64,000 nt of DNA from Alphaproteobacteria bacterium (GTDB lineage: Bacteria; Pseudomonadota; Alphaproteobacteria; JAAEOK01), in the NCBI GenBank assembly GCA_024244705.1, contig JAAEOK010000033.1:84534-148533 (forward strand). Reading direction: 5' to 3'. The translations under genes were made by a program, and so were the position numbers. A model generated the notes under the pieces. It saw only the letters and a list, made by a program, of their open reading frames with translations, did no database searches and was not told the origin of the DNA. Within the stretch, counting starts at the first letter, position 1. Each line of letters opens with the position of its first letter. Below are positions 34,417 through 42,072 of the stretch, in pieces.

Positions 34417-35873
34417 CCAAGCGCTCGCGGCTCGCAACGCAGCTCGAATCGATCAGGGATTCCCGCGTCCTCTGCGTCGGCGACGCCATGCTCGACCGCT
34501 ACGTCTACGGCGGTGTCGAGCGCATTTCGCCGGAGGCGCCGATCCCGGTCCTTCACGTCGGGCGCGAGACGGTGATGCTCGGCGGCGCCGGCAATGTCGC
34601 GCGCAATATCGTCGGCTTGGGCGCCAAGGTAGATTTCGTGACGGTGGTCGGCGAGGACGTGGCCGGCCGCCGCATCGCCAAGCTGCTGTCGGCCGAATCC
34701 CATATTTCCGGCCGCGTCATCTCCGACGCCAAGCGCCAAACCCCGGTCAAGACGCGGTTCATCGCCGGCGGCCAGCAATTGCTGCGCGCTGACGAGGAAT
34801 CGGTGACGCCGCTGCGCAACGAGGTGGCGGAGCAACTGTGCGCCCGGGCCGAACGTCTGCTGTCCAAATCGGGGGCCCTGGTCCTCTCCGACTACGCCAA
34901 GGGCGTGCTGCGCCCGGCCGTGGTGGCGCGCCTGATCGCCACCGCCAACAAGGCCGGTCGGCCGGTGGTGATCGACCCCAAGGGCATCGATTACGGCCGC
35001 TATACCCGGGCCGACGTGGTCACCCCCAACCGACGCGAGCTCGGCCTGGCGACCAACATGGACGTCTCGGGCGATGCGGCGATCGAGGCGGCGGCCCGCG
35101 AGCTGATGAAGAAGAGCGCGGTCGGCGCCGTCCTGGTGACCCGTGGCGTCGAAGGCATGTCGCTGATCGATCAGGGCGGACCCCACCATTTCCCGGCCCA
35201 GGCACGGGAGGTGTTCGATGTGTCCGGCGCCGGCGACACCGTGATCGCGGCCATCGGCGCGGCGATGGCGGCCGGCATCCCCCTGCCCGACGCGGCGCGG
35301 CTGGCCAATCTGGCGGCCAGCATCGTGGTCGGCAAACTGGGCACCGCGGTGAGCTACGCCGACGAATTGCGCCACGTGCTGCAGCGCCAGGACCTGGCCG
35401 CGACCGAGGCCAAGATCGTTGCCGTCGACCAAGCCGCCGACCAAGCCACGGCGTGGCGCGAGGATGGCCACCGCATCGGCTTCACCAACGGCTGCTTCGA
35501 CCTGCTGCACCCCGGACATATCGCGCTGCTGGCCCAGGCGCGCGGTGCCTGCGACCGGTTGATCGTCGGCCTCAACACCGACGCCTCGGCGCGTCGGCTG
35601 AAGGGCGCCGGTCGGCCGATTCAGGGCGAGATGGCGCGCGGCGCCGTGCTCGCCTCGCTGGCCAATGTCGATCAGGTGGTGCTGTTCGAGGAAGACACGC
35701 CGATGGCGCTGATCGAGGCGATCAAGCCCGACATCTTGATCAAGGGCGCCGATTACACCCGCGACCAGGTCGTCGGCGGCGACTTCGTCGAATCCTACGG
35801 CGGCCGCGTCGTGCTGGCGAAACTGGTGCCCGGCCACAGCACGACCAACACGGTCGCCAAGCTGGTCTCATGA
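34413..35873 (+). CDS. hldE: bifunctional heptose 7-phosphate kinase / heptose 1-phosphate adenylyltransferase
   Basis: 486-residue fusion enzyme for ADP-heptose. The N-terminal ribokinase-like kinase (about residues 1-320) has GDAMLDRYVYGGVERISPEAPIPVL, DYAKGVL and the anion hole FDVSGAGDTVIA. The C-terminal nucleotidyltransferase begins near residue 350 with GFTNGCFDLLHPGHIALL (HxGH motif) and ends ILIKGADYTRDQVVG...PGHSTTN. Coupled to gmhA; the phosphatase GmhB and epimerase HldD are not in the window. Confidence 0.97.
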   Translation: MTKRSRLATQLESIRDSRVLCVGDAMLDRYVYGGVERISPEAPIPVLHVGRETVMLGGAGNVARNIVGLGAKVDFVTVVGEDVAGRRIAKLLSAESHISGRVISDAKRQTPVKTRFIAGGQQLLRADEESVTPLRNEVAEQLCARAERLLSKSGALVLSDYAKGVLRPAVVARLIATANKAGRPVVIDPKGIDYGRYTRADVVTPNRRELGLATNMDVSGDAAIEAAARELMKKSAVGAVLVTRGVEGMSLIDQGGPHHFPAQAREVFDVSGAGDTVIAAIGAAMAAGIPLPDAARLANLAASIVVGKLGTAVSYADELRHVLQRQDLAATEAKIVAVDQAADQATAWREDGHRIGFTNGCFDLLHPGHIALLAQARGACDRLIVGLNTDASARRLKGAGRPIQGEMARGAVLASLANVDQVVLFEEDTPMALIEAIKPDILIKGADYTRDQVVGGDFVESYGGRVVLAKLVPGHSTTNTVAKLVS

Positions 35874-35904
35874 GCGGGGGACAGGATAAGGAGCAATACC
35901 CACG

Positions 35905-36669
35905 ATGAACGGCAAGATAGTCCTCAGCATCGGGCTCGCCGTGTTGGCGGCGGCCTGTACCGGTCCCAAGGCTAATCTGCCGACCTATGGGCAGCCGGCC
36001 AATGTCGCGGCTACCTCGGCCGCCACCGACGGCATCCCCAATTCGGTGCAACGCGACGGCCAGTTCCGCCAGCGCGACGTCGAAGCCATCGTCGCCCGCC
36101 TGTCGGGGGCGATCCTGCAGCCCGACATGTGCCGTGTCGTCGATTGCCCGCGCAGCGGCGGCTATGCGGTCGTCATCGTCGACGAGGATACGGTCAACGC
36201 GGCGACCGACGGCGAAATCATCTATGTCGCCACCGGCCTGCTCGATTTCGTCGACAACGACGGCGAACTGGCCGCCGTGCTGTCCCATGAGATCGCCCAC
36301 GGCCTGCTCGATCACCGCTCGTCCAAGCAGCAGGACGCCATGCTCGGCGCCATGCTCGGCACCGTGGTCGGCGCCGCGGTCGGCGTCGATGCCAGCAATC
36401 TGGGCGCCAATCTGGGCGCGCTCACCTACAGCAAGGAATACGAGCGCGAGGCCGACTATGTCGGCATGTACATCATGGCGCGCGCCGGCTACGGCCTGCG
36501 CGACGCCTATACGATGTGGCAGCGGATGGCCGGGATCTCGACTTCCCAGGGCAGCTTCCTCGATTCGCATCCCGCCTTCACCGAGCGGCTGGCGCTGGTC
36601 CGCGCCACCAACGACGAGATCGCGCGCAAGATGCAGACCGGCCAAACCCTGGTGCCGGCGATCAACTGA
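35905..36669 (+). CDS. M48 family metalloprotease, lipoprotein
   Basis: 254-residue exported lipoprotein: signal with lipobox LAAACT (Cys19), then an M48 peptidase domain. The zinc site is LSHEIAHGLLDH, with the third ligand in EYEREADYVGMYIM. A glycine/alanine-rich loop separates them. Outer-membrane or periplasmic quality control similar to LoiP/BepA relatives is likely. An AAGGAG site is 11 bases upstream of the ATG. Convergent with mmcB (19 bp). Confidence 0.92.
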   Translation: MNGKIVLSIGLAVLAAACTGPKANLPTYGQPANVAATSAATDGIPNSVQRDGQFRQRDVEAIVARLSGAILQPDMCRVVDCPRSGGYAVVIVDEDTVNAATDGEIIYVATGLLDFVDNDGELAAVLSHEIAHGLLDHRSSKQQDAMLGAMLGTVVGAAVGVDASNLGANLGALTYSKEYEREADYVGMYIMARAGYGLRDAYTMWQRMAGISTSQGSFLDSHPAFTERLALVRATNDEIARKMQTGQTLVPAIN

Positions 36670-36688
36670 TCCCGACGCGGTCCGTCGC

Positions 36689-37144
36689 CTACGGCCGCGG
36701 GTCTTCGACGCCGCGCAGGCGAGCCGCGGCGACCAAGGCAAAATTGAGAATCAGGTGGCGGCGGCGGGTGCCGTTGAGCTTCTGCTCGGCGGCCGGGCGG
36801 ACGATCTCGGCGTGATAGGCGTCGGCGATGATCAATCCCTGGTCGGCGGGCAGGATGACATCGGGAAAACCCGGCGGCACGGCGAAGTAGAAGGCGTCGC
36901 AATAGGGCAAGTATTCCGGCCACTTGCCGTCGGCGCGGAAATCGGCCTCCGACGACTTGATCTCGACGACGATGACATGGCCGTCGCGGTTGAGCGCGAA
37001 CACGTCGGCGCGGCGGCGATTGCGCAAGGTGAATTCGGCCACCGACTGGTAACCCGCATCGGCGAGAAACCGGGACACGCCGCGGACCAAGTCGGCGGCG
37101 ATCGACGTCCCCGGAAGGGTGTCGCCGCCCGCCGGTTCAGCCAT
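36689..37144 (-). CDS. mmcB: MmcB-family putative DNA-repair endonuclease
   Basis: 151 residues, a PD-(D/E)xK-type nuclease domain: RRRADVFALNRDGHVIVVEIKSSEADFRADGKWPEYLPYCD. The Asp and the ExK pair are in place, and the C-terminus is RRHLILNFALVAAARLRG. In Caulobacter the family member is SOS/mitomycin related. ATG at 37144 is preferred to a TTG six codons upstream; neither has a strong ribosome site. Alphaproteobacteria-restricted family, supporting the taxonomy. Confidence 0.88.
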   Translation of the reverse strand: MAEPAGGDTLPGTSIAADLVRGVSRFLADAGYQSVAEFTLRNRRRADVFALNRDGHVIVVEIKSSEADFRADGKWPEYLPYCDAFYFAVPPGFPDVILPADQGLIIADAYHAEIVRPAAEQKLNGTRRRHLILNFALVAAARLRGVEDPRP

Positions 37145-37257
37145 CGCCGTCGCGGCGGGCAATCTCTATCGGTCGTGGTCTTCGAGGCGGCATCGCATCC
37201 TGCTGAAACGACCGCCGATCTTGGCGTGCCGGCGGCCGCTTGGCAACCGAAGACGGA

Positions 37258-37470
37258 TCAGCAAACCCCCGTCGCTGGCCGGCGGCGGGCCTTCAGCTGG
37301 CGCGCGCCGCGGTCGAGGCGAGAGGCGGCGAAGGTGGCCATCCGGGCCAAGCCGGAAAGCAGCACGGCGGTATGGTCGGCGACCGGACGCGGCGCCGGTA
37401 CGATGCGCAGGCCGGCTTCGGTTTCGATTCCGCCGGCGCGGGCAATGCTGGTCGCGAAAATGTTCATCAT
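37258..37470 (-). CDS. 70-residue hypothetical protein divergent from a LysR regulator
   Basis: Starts MMNIFATSIARAGGIETEAG and ends in a basic tail (RQLKARRRPATGVC). A very good Shine-Dalgarno AGGAGGG lies 7-13 bases before the two adjacent ATGs (37470 or 37467), and an AT-rich 148-bp region separates it from the LysR gene, so it is probably expressed. No family recognised. LysR regulators often control the gene transcribed away from them, so it may be the regulator's target. Confidence 0.55.
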   Translation of the reverse strand: MMNIFATSIARAGGIETEAGLRIVPAPRPVADHTAVLLSGLARMATFAASRLDRGARQLKARRRPATGVC

Positions 37471-37618
37471 TTTTGAGCCCTCCTAAATTTCTCAAAGCTC
37501 CAAATCTGTATTAACCAATTAAATAAGCTTATCAATTTAGGATGACAAACGACGATTTCTCCTCATATAGTTGAGAATATCTCATAAATAGAAAGCGCGT
37601 TCAAAGAGGAGCCCCGAG
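37471..37618. promoter_or_regulatory. divergent promoter region with two palindromes
   Basis: AT-rich 148 bp between a small gene and a LysR gene. It contains ATAAGCTTAT (37523-37532), a perfect 10-bp palindrome, and TGAGA-ATA-TCTCA (37573-37585). Either could be the LysR site; neither can be assigned by reading. Confidence 0.4.
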
Positions 37619-38596
37619 ATGAGCCGTCACCTGCCGCCCCTGAACGCCCTGCGCGCCTTCGAAGCCGCCGCCCGCCACCTCAGCTTCACCCGCGCGGCGG
37701 CCGAGCTCAACGTCACCCCGGGCGCGATCAGTCATCAGGTCAAGGGACTGGAGGAGATCGTCGGCCAACCCCTGTTTCGGCGCCGGGCGCGGGCGCTGTT
37801 GCTGACCGAGGCCGGGCAGCGCGCGCTGCCGGCGCTGCGCGACGGCTTCGATTTGCTGGCCGACGGCGCCGCCGCCATGGAGCGGCAAGACGATTCGGGG
37901 ATCCTCACCATCACCACCTCGCCCTCGACGGCGGCACGATGGCTGGTGCCCCGGCTGGACGGGTTCTATGCCCGTCATACCGACATCGATATCCGCCTCC
38001 ACGCCACCCTCGACATGGTCGATTTCGCCCGCGACGGCATCGATGCCGCCGTCCGCTACGGCCGCGGCCACTATCCGGGCACTTACACCGTCCTGCTCAG
38101 CAAGGACGTCATCACGCCGGTGTGTAGCCCAACCCTCCTTGAGGGCGACCATCCGCTGCGCCGCCCCGAAGACTTGCGCCACCACCATCTGATCCATGTC
38201 GACATCGCCGAATTCCAGGGCATTTATCCGACCTGGGACATGTGGCTGAAGGCGGCCGGGGTCGCCGGGATCGATACCCGCCGCGGCTCGCGCTTCATGA
38301 TCGCCGAGCTGGCCATGCGCGCCGCCGTCGAAGGCCAGGGCGTGGCGCTCGGCGAGAGGCTCTTGATCGCCGACGACATCGCCAGCGGCAGGCTGGTCGC
38401 GCCGTTCGATCCGGCGCTCAATCTTCGTCCCGACTTCGGCTATTACTTCGTCTGTCCGGAAGGCCGCGAGACCGACCCGCGGATCGCCGCCTTCCACGCC
38501 TGGCTGGTCGAGGAGATGGCCAAGCCCGGCGGGAAACCACAGCCGCAACAGGCAGCCCCGAATCGTCATCCCGAGCGCGACGCGGCACCTGAGTGA
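37619..38596 (+). CDS. LysR-type regulator, GcvA-like
   Basis: 325-residue transcription factor. The N-terminal winged helix LPPLNALRAFEAAARHLSFTRAAAELNVTPGAISHQVKGLEE is of the GcvA subgroup. The effector domain contains LVPRLDGFYARHTDIDIRLH, DGIDAAVRYGRGHYPG and MAIEGQGVALG-type AAVEGQGVALG. The C-terminal 30 residues are a Pro/Gln-rich extension. GAGGAG is 10 bases before the ATG. Target probably the divergent small gene or its own promoter; effector unknown. Confidence 0.92.
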   Translation: MSRHLPPLNALRAFEAAARHLSFTRAAAELNVTPGAISHQVKGLEEIVGQPLFRRRARALLLTEAGQRALPALRDGFDLLADGAAAMERQDDSGILTITTSPSTAARWLVPRLDGFYARHTDIDIRLHATLDMVDFARDGIDAAVRYGRGHYPGTYTVLLSKDVITPVCSPTLLEGDHPLRRPEDLRHHHLIHVDIAEFQGIYPTWDMWLKAAGVAGIDTRRGSRFMIAELAMRAAVEGQGVALGERLLIADDIASGRLVAPFDPALNLRPDFGYYFVCPEGRETDPRIAAFHAWLVEEMAKPGGKPQPQQAAPNRHPERDAAPE

Positions 38597-38679
38597 CGCG
38601 GCGCAGACGCGGGATCCCGGTTTTGCGGCGCACCGATTTACGCTGCACCGCGCCCGGGATGACGATGGACCGTCTGCCG

Positions 38680-39834
38680 TCAGACGCGTTTGAAGTGCTT
38701 GCTGAGCGCCAGGCCCTGCCCCTGATAGCTGGAGCCGGTCTGGCCATATAATTCCTGTGGCGGGTCGGTCAGCCGTTCGTAAACCAGCCGGCCGACGGTC
38801 TGGCCGTCCTCGAGGATGAACGGCACCTTGTGGGAGCGCACCTCGAGCACCGCGCGGGAGCCGGCACTGCCGTCCTCCGAATAGCCGAAGCCGGGATCGA
38901 AGAAGCCGGCGTAGTGCACGCGAAACTCGCCGACCTGGGTGTCATAGGCGACCATCTCGGCGGCATAGTCCGGCGGCACCTTGACCGTTTCCTTGGACAC
39001 CAGAATGTAGAAATCGTTGGGATCGAGAATCAGCTGGCGCCGCTCGTTGGCGTAGATCGGATCCCAATAATCGAGCGGCTCGTAAGCGGCGATGCGGTCG
39101 ACGTCGATCAGCCCGGTGTGGCGCTTGGCGCGGTAGCCGACGAGGCCGCTATCCGGGTCGCCGGCGAGGTCGACCGTGAAGTCGAGGGCGCCCTTGCGGA
39201 TATTCTTCTTGTCCGCCGCGTCGCCGACCAAATTGACCCGCTCGTGGAGCGCGCGCAGCCGGGCATCGTTCGGCGGCGGCGAGCCGCGGCGCAACCGCAT
39301 CTGGTTGAGCCGGGCGCCCTGGCGGACGACGATGCCGAAGGTGAGCGGCGAGATTTCGGCATAGAGCGGGCCCCGATAGCCGGCCGCGACACGGTCGAAT
39401 TCGCCCGCCCGGTCGGCGATCAGGCGGGTGAAGACGTCGATCCGGCCGGTCGAGCTCTTCGGATTGGCGACGCCGGACAAGGCGTGGCCGAGATTCAAAT
39501 GTTCGAGCAACGGGACGACATAGACGCAGCCGGTCTCGAGGACGGCGCCTTGGCGGAGGTCGATTTCGTGGAGGCTGAACTGGGCGACGCATTGCTCGAC
39601 CGTGCGCTCGGGGCCGGGCAGGAAACTGGAGCGCACGCGGTAAGCGACGGCGCCGAGCCGAAGATCGAGGCTGGCCGGCTGGATCTGGTCGTCGGCGATA
39701 TCGGGAACGGCGAGGATTTCCCGCGCCCGGATCAATTCGCGCAGCACATGGGACGGCATGATGCCGGTGGTGTGGCGCGGCTCGCTGTTGTCGGCCTCGG
39801 TCATTTCCGGGAAAAGATGTGTCGCGGTGCTCAT
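38680..39834 (-). CDS. dcd: dCTP deaminase, long form
   Basis: 384 residues, the alphaproteobacterial long 2'-deoxycytidine 5'-triphosphate deaminase, about twice the E. coli Dcd length. It converts dCTP to dUTP for thymidylate synthesis. Landmarks are TTGIMPSHVLRELI, DQIQPASLDLRLGAVAYRVRSSFLPGP, GCVYVVPLLEHL, the core ANPKSSTGRIDVFTRLI and the second-domain VHYAGFFDPGFGY. ATG at 39834 (MSTATHLF) is chosen although the frame stays open far upstream through a promoter-like AT-rich stretch. Confidence 0.9.
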   Translation of the reverse strand: MSTATHLFPEMTEADNSEPRHTTGIMPSHVLRELIRAREILAVPDIADDQIQPASLDLRLGAVAYRVRSSFLPGPERTVEQCVAQFSLHEIDLRQGAVLETGCVYVVPLLEHLNLGHALSGVANPKSSTGRIDVFTRLIADRAGEFDRVAAGYRGPLYAEISPLTFGIVVRQGARLNQMRLRRGSPPPNDARLRALHERVNLVGDAADKKNIRKGALDFTVDLAGDPDSGLVGYRAKRHTGLIDVDRIAAYEPLDYWDPIYANERRQLILDPNDFYILVSKETVKVPPDYAAEMVAYDTQVGEFRVHYAGFFDPGFGYSEDGSAGSRAVLEVRSHKVPFILEDGQTVGRLVYERLTDPPQELYGQTGSSYQGQGLALSKHFKRV

Positions 39835-40264
39835 TGCTGATCGCAGGGTCGCGGCCGTGGCCTGTAACGCCTCGCCGTCGGGGATTTTCCGGCCAGAATT
39901 CAACGCCGACCCTAAATAAAACGCGGTTCCCTGTAAAGTAATAGTCAAATGTACGAACGCTTCGCGAAAAGAGCGAATAATACCCGGACGATCCACATAT
40001 TTATCCACAGTTTCGTCGCCGAAACGATACCGAGGTTCATCGCTCTGGGCCCACTCCGGCGCGCCAAGTCGGTCATCCGGGCAGGTGCGCCGTGGAACAC
40101 GATCGCCGACCGGCCGTCGGCTGCGCCCGGCCGCCGACGGTGCGCTTCGATAGGCATGGACCAGAAATCGATTGTCGCAACGAGAAGCGGGCGATGCGGG
40201 CTTATCGGCAGGGGGGTAGCCGCCGTCGCCCGCATCGCCCGGCCCAGCCGGTTGGCGGACGACG
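39835..40264. other. region without a convincing gene; contains one perfect DnaA box
   Basis: 430 bp upstream of dcd. The part from 39905 to 40020 is AT-rich and probably holds the dcd promoter. The rest is GC-rich with several open frames but no ribosome site or recognisable product. The only notable site is TTATCCACA at 40001-40009. Confidence 0.5.
40001..40009 (+). promoter_or_regulatory. perfect DnaA box
   Basis: TTATCCACA, exact consensus, the only one noticed in the window. A single box argues against an origin; it could make dcd transcription responsive to DnaA, in keeping with its role in nucleotide supply, but chance occurrence is possible. Confidence 0.4.
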
Positions 40265-40489
40265 TCACCGGGCGGCGACATCGCCCCGGTCGGCACGGGA
40301 GCCCGTTTGGAGAGATAGGCCTTGGCCATGAGGGAGCATGGCCGGCGTCCGTGCCGGACGACCGGGGATCGGCCGGGAAGGTATTCGGCGCGGTTGGCGG
40401 GCTTGGCTATGAATCGGCGCCCGCCGGCGCCCGCCGAGGCGGCGCATATAGAAGACGACAAACCCGGCGAGTGCGTTGAACCGGTCCAT
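40265..40489 (-). CDS. possible 74-residue hypothetical protein
   Basis: Starts MDRFNALAGFVVFYMRRLGGRRRAP with GAGGAG seven bases upstream of the ATG; the rest is Arg/Pro-rich. The short hydrophobic start followed by a basic run could be a small membrane-associated peptide, but the composition is also that of a random frame in GC-rich DNA. Kept because of the good ribosome site. Confidence 0.3.
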   Translation of the reverse strand: MDRFNALAGFVVFYMRRLGGRRRAPIHSQARQPRRIPSRPIPGRPARTPAMLPHGQGLSLQTGSRADRGDVAAR

Positions 40490-40533
40490 GGGTGCGCTCC
40501 TCGACTATCGGATCCGTGGGCTTGCCGAAGCGG

Positions 40534-41073
40534 TCAATTGGCGCGCGCCGATGAAATGCGGGCCGACTTGATGCGGGCATTCTTTATGCGCGCCGATTGG
40601 ATCCGCTGATGGCTCTGGCGGTAGTGCTTGTAGCGCCGGTTGTCCTGGCGCCAATCCTGCCGGAAGTCGCGCCGGTCGACCCGCCGGTCCTGCCGGAAAT
40701 CCCGGGTATCCTGGCGCCGGTCGACCCGAAAGTCTTGGCGGTCGTCACGGGTCAGTTGGCGAAATTCGTCGCGGGTGATGTCGCCGTCACGGAGCGCCTG
40801 CCGGTTGTCGCGCACATCCGTTCTGAAGTCCCGGACATCGGACCGTCGTTCGACGCGGAATTCGGTCACGTCCTCCCGCCGCTCCTGGCGAAAATCCCGA
40901 AGGTCGTCGCGCTTTTCGCGGAAGAAGCGGCGGTGCGCGGCGTCGGCGTTCATCGCCGGGATCCATTGCGGGGCGTTGGGATCCGTGGTGTCGCCGGTGT
41001 CTTGGGCCATCGCCGCCCACGGCGCCATCAGGGCGGCGGCCACCAAGATCGTGATCGTCTGCAATCGGTTCAT
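40534..41073 (-). CDS. secreted Arg/Asp-rich repeat protein
   Basis: 179 residues, no named family recognised. A signal peptide (residues 1-24, cut after AAMAQ) precedes a short Asp/Pro region. From about residue 45 to 145 there is a degenerate 7-11-residue repeat built on R-x-D-x-R-D-F-R-Q-D/E-R-R (examples: RDFRQERRED, RDFRQDRRVDRRDFRQD). The C-terminal tail repeats ARIK/ARIS (QSARIKNARIKSARISSARAN). Alternating charges predict a long charged helix or disordered polyampholyte in the periplasm. GGAGGAG precedes the ATG. It is divergent from the DUF6502 gene, with three shared palindromes between. Confidence 0.75.
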   Translation of the reverse strand: MNRLQTITILVAAALMAPWAAMAQDTGDTTDPNAPQWIPAMNADAAHRRFFREKRDDLRDFRQERREDVTEFRVERRSDVRDFRTDVRDNRQALRDGDITRDEFRQLTRDDRQDFRVDRRQDTRDFRQDRRVDRRDFRQDWRQDNRRYKHYRQSHQRIQSARIKNARIKSARISSARAN

Positions 41074-41091
41074 GATCTCCTCCATCTAAAC

Positions 41092-41108
41092 GTGGGAATA
41101 ATTCCCAC
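41092..41108. promoter_or_regulatory. 17-bp palindromic operator, site 1
   Basis: GTGGGAATAATTCCCAC, perfectly symmetric around its central A. 19 bp upstream of the repeat-protein start. Same family as the sites at 41128 and 41158. Confidence 0.8.
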
Positions 41109-41127
41109 TTGATTTGAGGGAAGATAA

Positions 41128-41144
41128 GTGGGATATTTTCCCAC
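41128..41144. promoter_or_regulatory. 17-bp palindromic operator, site 2
   Basis: GTGGGATATTTTCCCAC, arms GTGGGA / TCCCAC. Centre 36 bp from site 1 and 30 bp from site 3. Confidence 0.8.
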
Positions 41145-41157
41145 GTCAAGAAAAAAT

Positions 41158-41174
41158 GTGGGATTGATTCCCAC
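41158..41174. promoter_or_regulatory. 17-bp palindromic operator, site 3
   Basis: GTGGGATTGATTCCCAC, arms GTGGGA / TCCCAC. 39 bp upstream of the DUF6502 start. Shared consensus of the three sites: GTGGGAWNNWTTCCCAC. Confidence 0.8.
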
Positions 41175-41213
41175 TTAGGCTAGTCTGATGCCTTCGAAGC
41201 CCCGGAAACTGCC

Positions 41214-42068
41214 ATGGACCAACCGACCCCGCCCGCCGCCCTGATCGCCGCCATCCAGCGGCTGATGCGGCCGTTGGTACGGGTGCTGCTGGCTCACGGC
41301 ATCACCTATCCGAATTTCTGCGCCCTCTTGAAGCGGACCTATGTCGACGTCGCCGAGGCCGACCCGAATTTGGAAAGCGGCGGCAAACCGCCGACGACGA
41401 GCCGCATCAGCGTCGTCACCGGCGTGCATCGAAAGGATGTCAAACGCCTGCGCGCGGAGCAGGCCCCGGCGCTGGAGCCGTCGGCGATGACGAGCGTCAG
41501 CACGCTGGTCATCGGCCGCTGGGTCGGCACCGCGGAATATCTCGACGAGCGGGGACAGCCCCGCGTCCTACCGCGGCGCGGCGACGGTCCCTCGTTCGAC
41601 GGCCTGGTCGAGTCGGTGAGCAAGGATGTCCGCCCGCGCACACTACTCGACGAATGGCAGCGCCTCGGCCTCGTCACCGTCGACGCGGCCGACAACGTGA
41701 CCCTCGACACCGAGGCCTTCGTGCCGCGCGAGGGCTTCGACGAACTGGCTTATTTCTTCGGCCGCAACCTCCACGACCACATGGCGAGCGCCGCCTCCAA
41801 CCTGCTCGGCGAGCGTTCGCCGCTGTTCGAGCGCGCCGTTTTCTATGGCGGCCTGACCGCGGAGTCGGTCGCCGCCATCGAGGAACGGGCCGAGGCCGCC
41901 GGAACCGAGGCGTTGCGCACGATCAACCGCGAAACCTTGGCCCGCCGCGACGACGACAGGGGGAAACCCGACGCCACCCGGCGCCTGCGCTTCGGCGTCT
42001 ATTTCTACGAGGCCGAGGACAGCGACGCGGGCGACCCGCCGCCGCCCGGCAAGGACAACGGGCGCTAG
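41214..42068 (+). CDS. DUF6502 family protein, probable DNA-binding regulator
   Basis: 284 residues matching the DUF6502 pattern: N-terminal LRLMRPLVRVLLAHGITYPNFCALLKRTYVDVAE-type start, then TTSRISVVTGVHRKDVKRLR, which looks like a winged-helix recognition segment, and STLVIGRWVGTAEYLDERGQPRVLPRRG. The second half is helical (DELAYFFGRNLHDHMASAASNLLG) and the tail acidic. The promoter region carries three palindromes, so autoregulation is likely. Four bases separate it from the DUF5666 gene. Family function is unproven; the regulator reading is inferred from the helix-turn-helix-like segment and context. Confidence 0.75.
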   Translation: MDQPTPPAALIAAIQRLMRPLVRVLLAHGITYPNFCALLKRTYVDVAEADPNLESGGKPPTTSRISVVTGVHRKDVKRLRAEQAPALEPSAMTSVSTLVIGRWVGTAEYLDERGQPRVLPRRGDGPSFDGLVESVSKDVRPRTLLDEWQRLGLVTVDAADNVTLDTEAFVPREGFDELAYFFGRNLHDHMASAASNLLGERSPLFERAVFYGGLTAESVAAIEERAEAAGTEALRTINRETLARRDDDRGKPDATRRLRFGVYFYEAEDSDAGDPPPPGKDNGR

Positions 42069-42072
42069 AAAC

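Noticed and set aside
33603-35837. 744-codon open frame antisense to gmhA and hldE
   Set aside because: It covers two well-recognised enzymes on the other strand and has no recognisable protein features.
39835-40461. N-terminal extension of dcd of about 200 residues
   Set aside because: The frame is open, but it runs through an AT-rich promoter-like stretch. The start at 39834 matches the usual N-terminus of long dCTP deaminases.
41092-41174. CRISPR-like array
   Set aside because: The three units are palindromes of 17 bp with gaps of 19 and 13 bp in a divergent promoter. There are no uniform repeat-spacer units and no cas genes.
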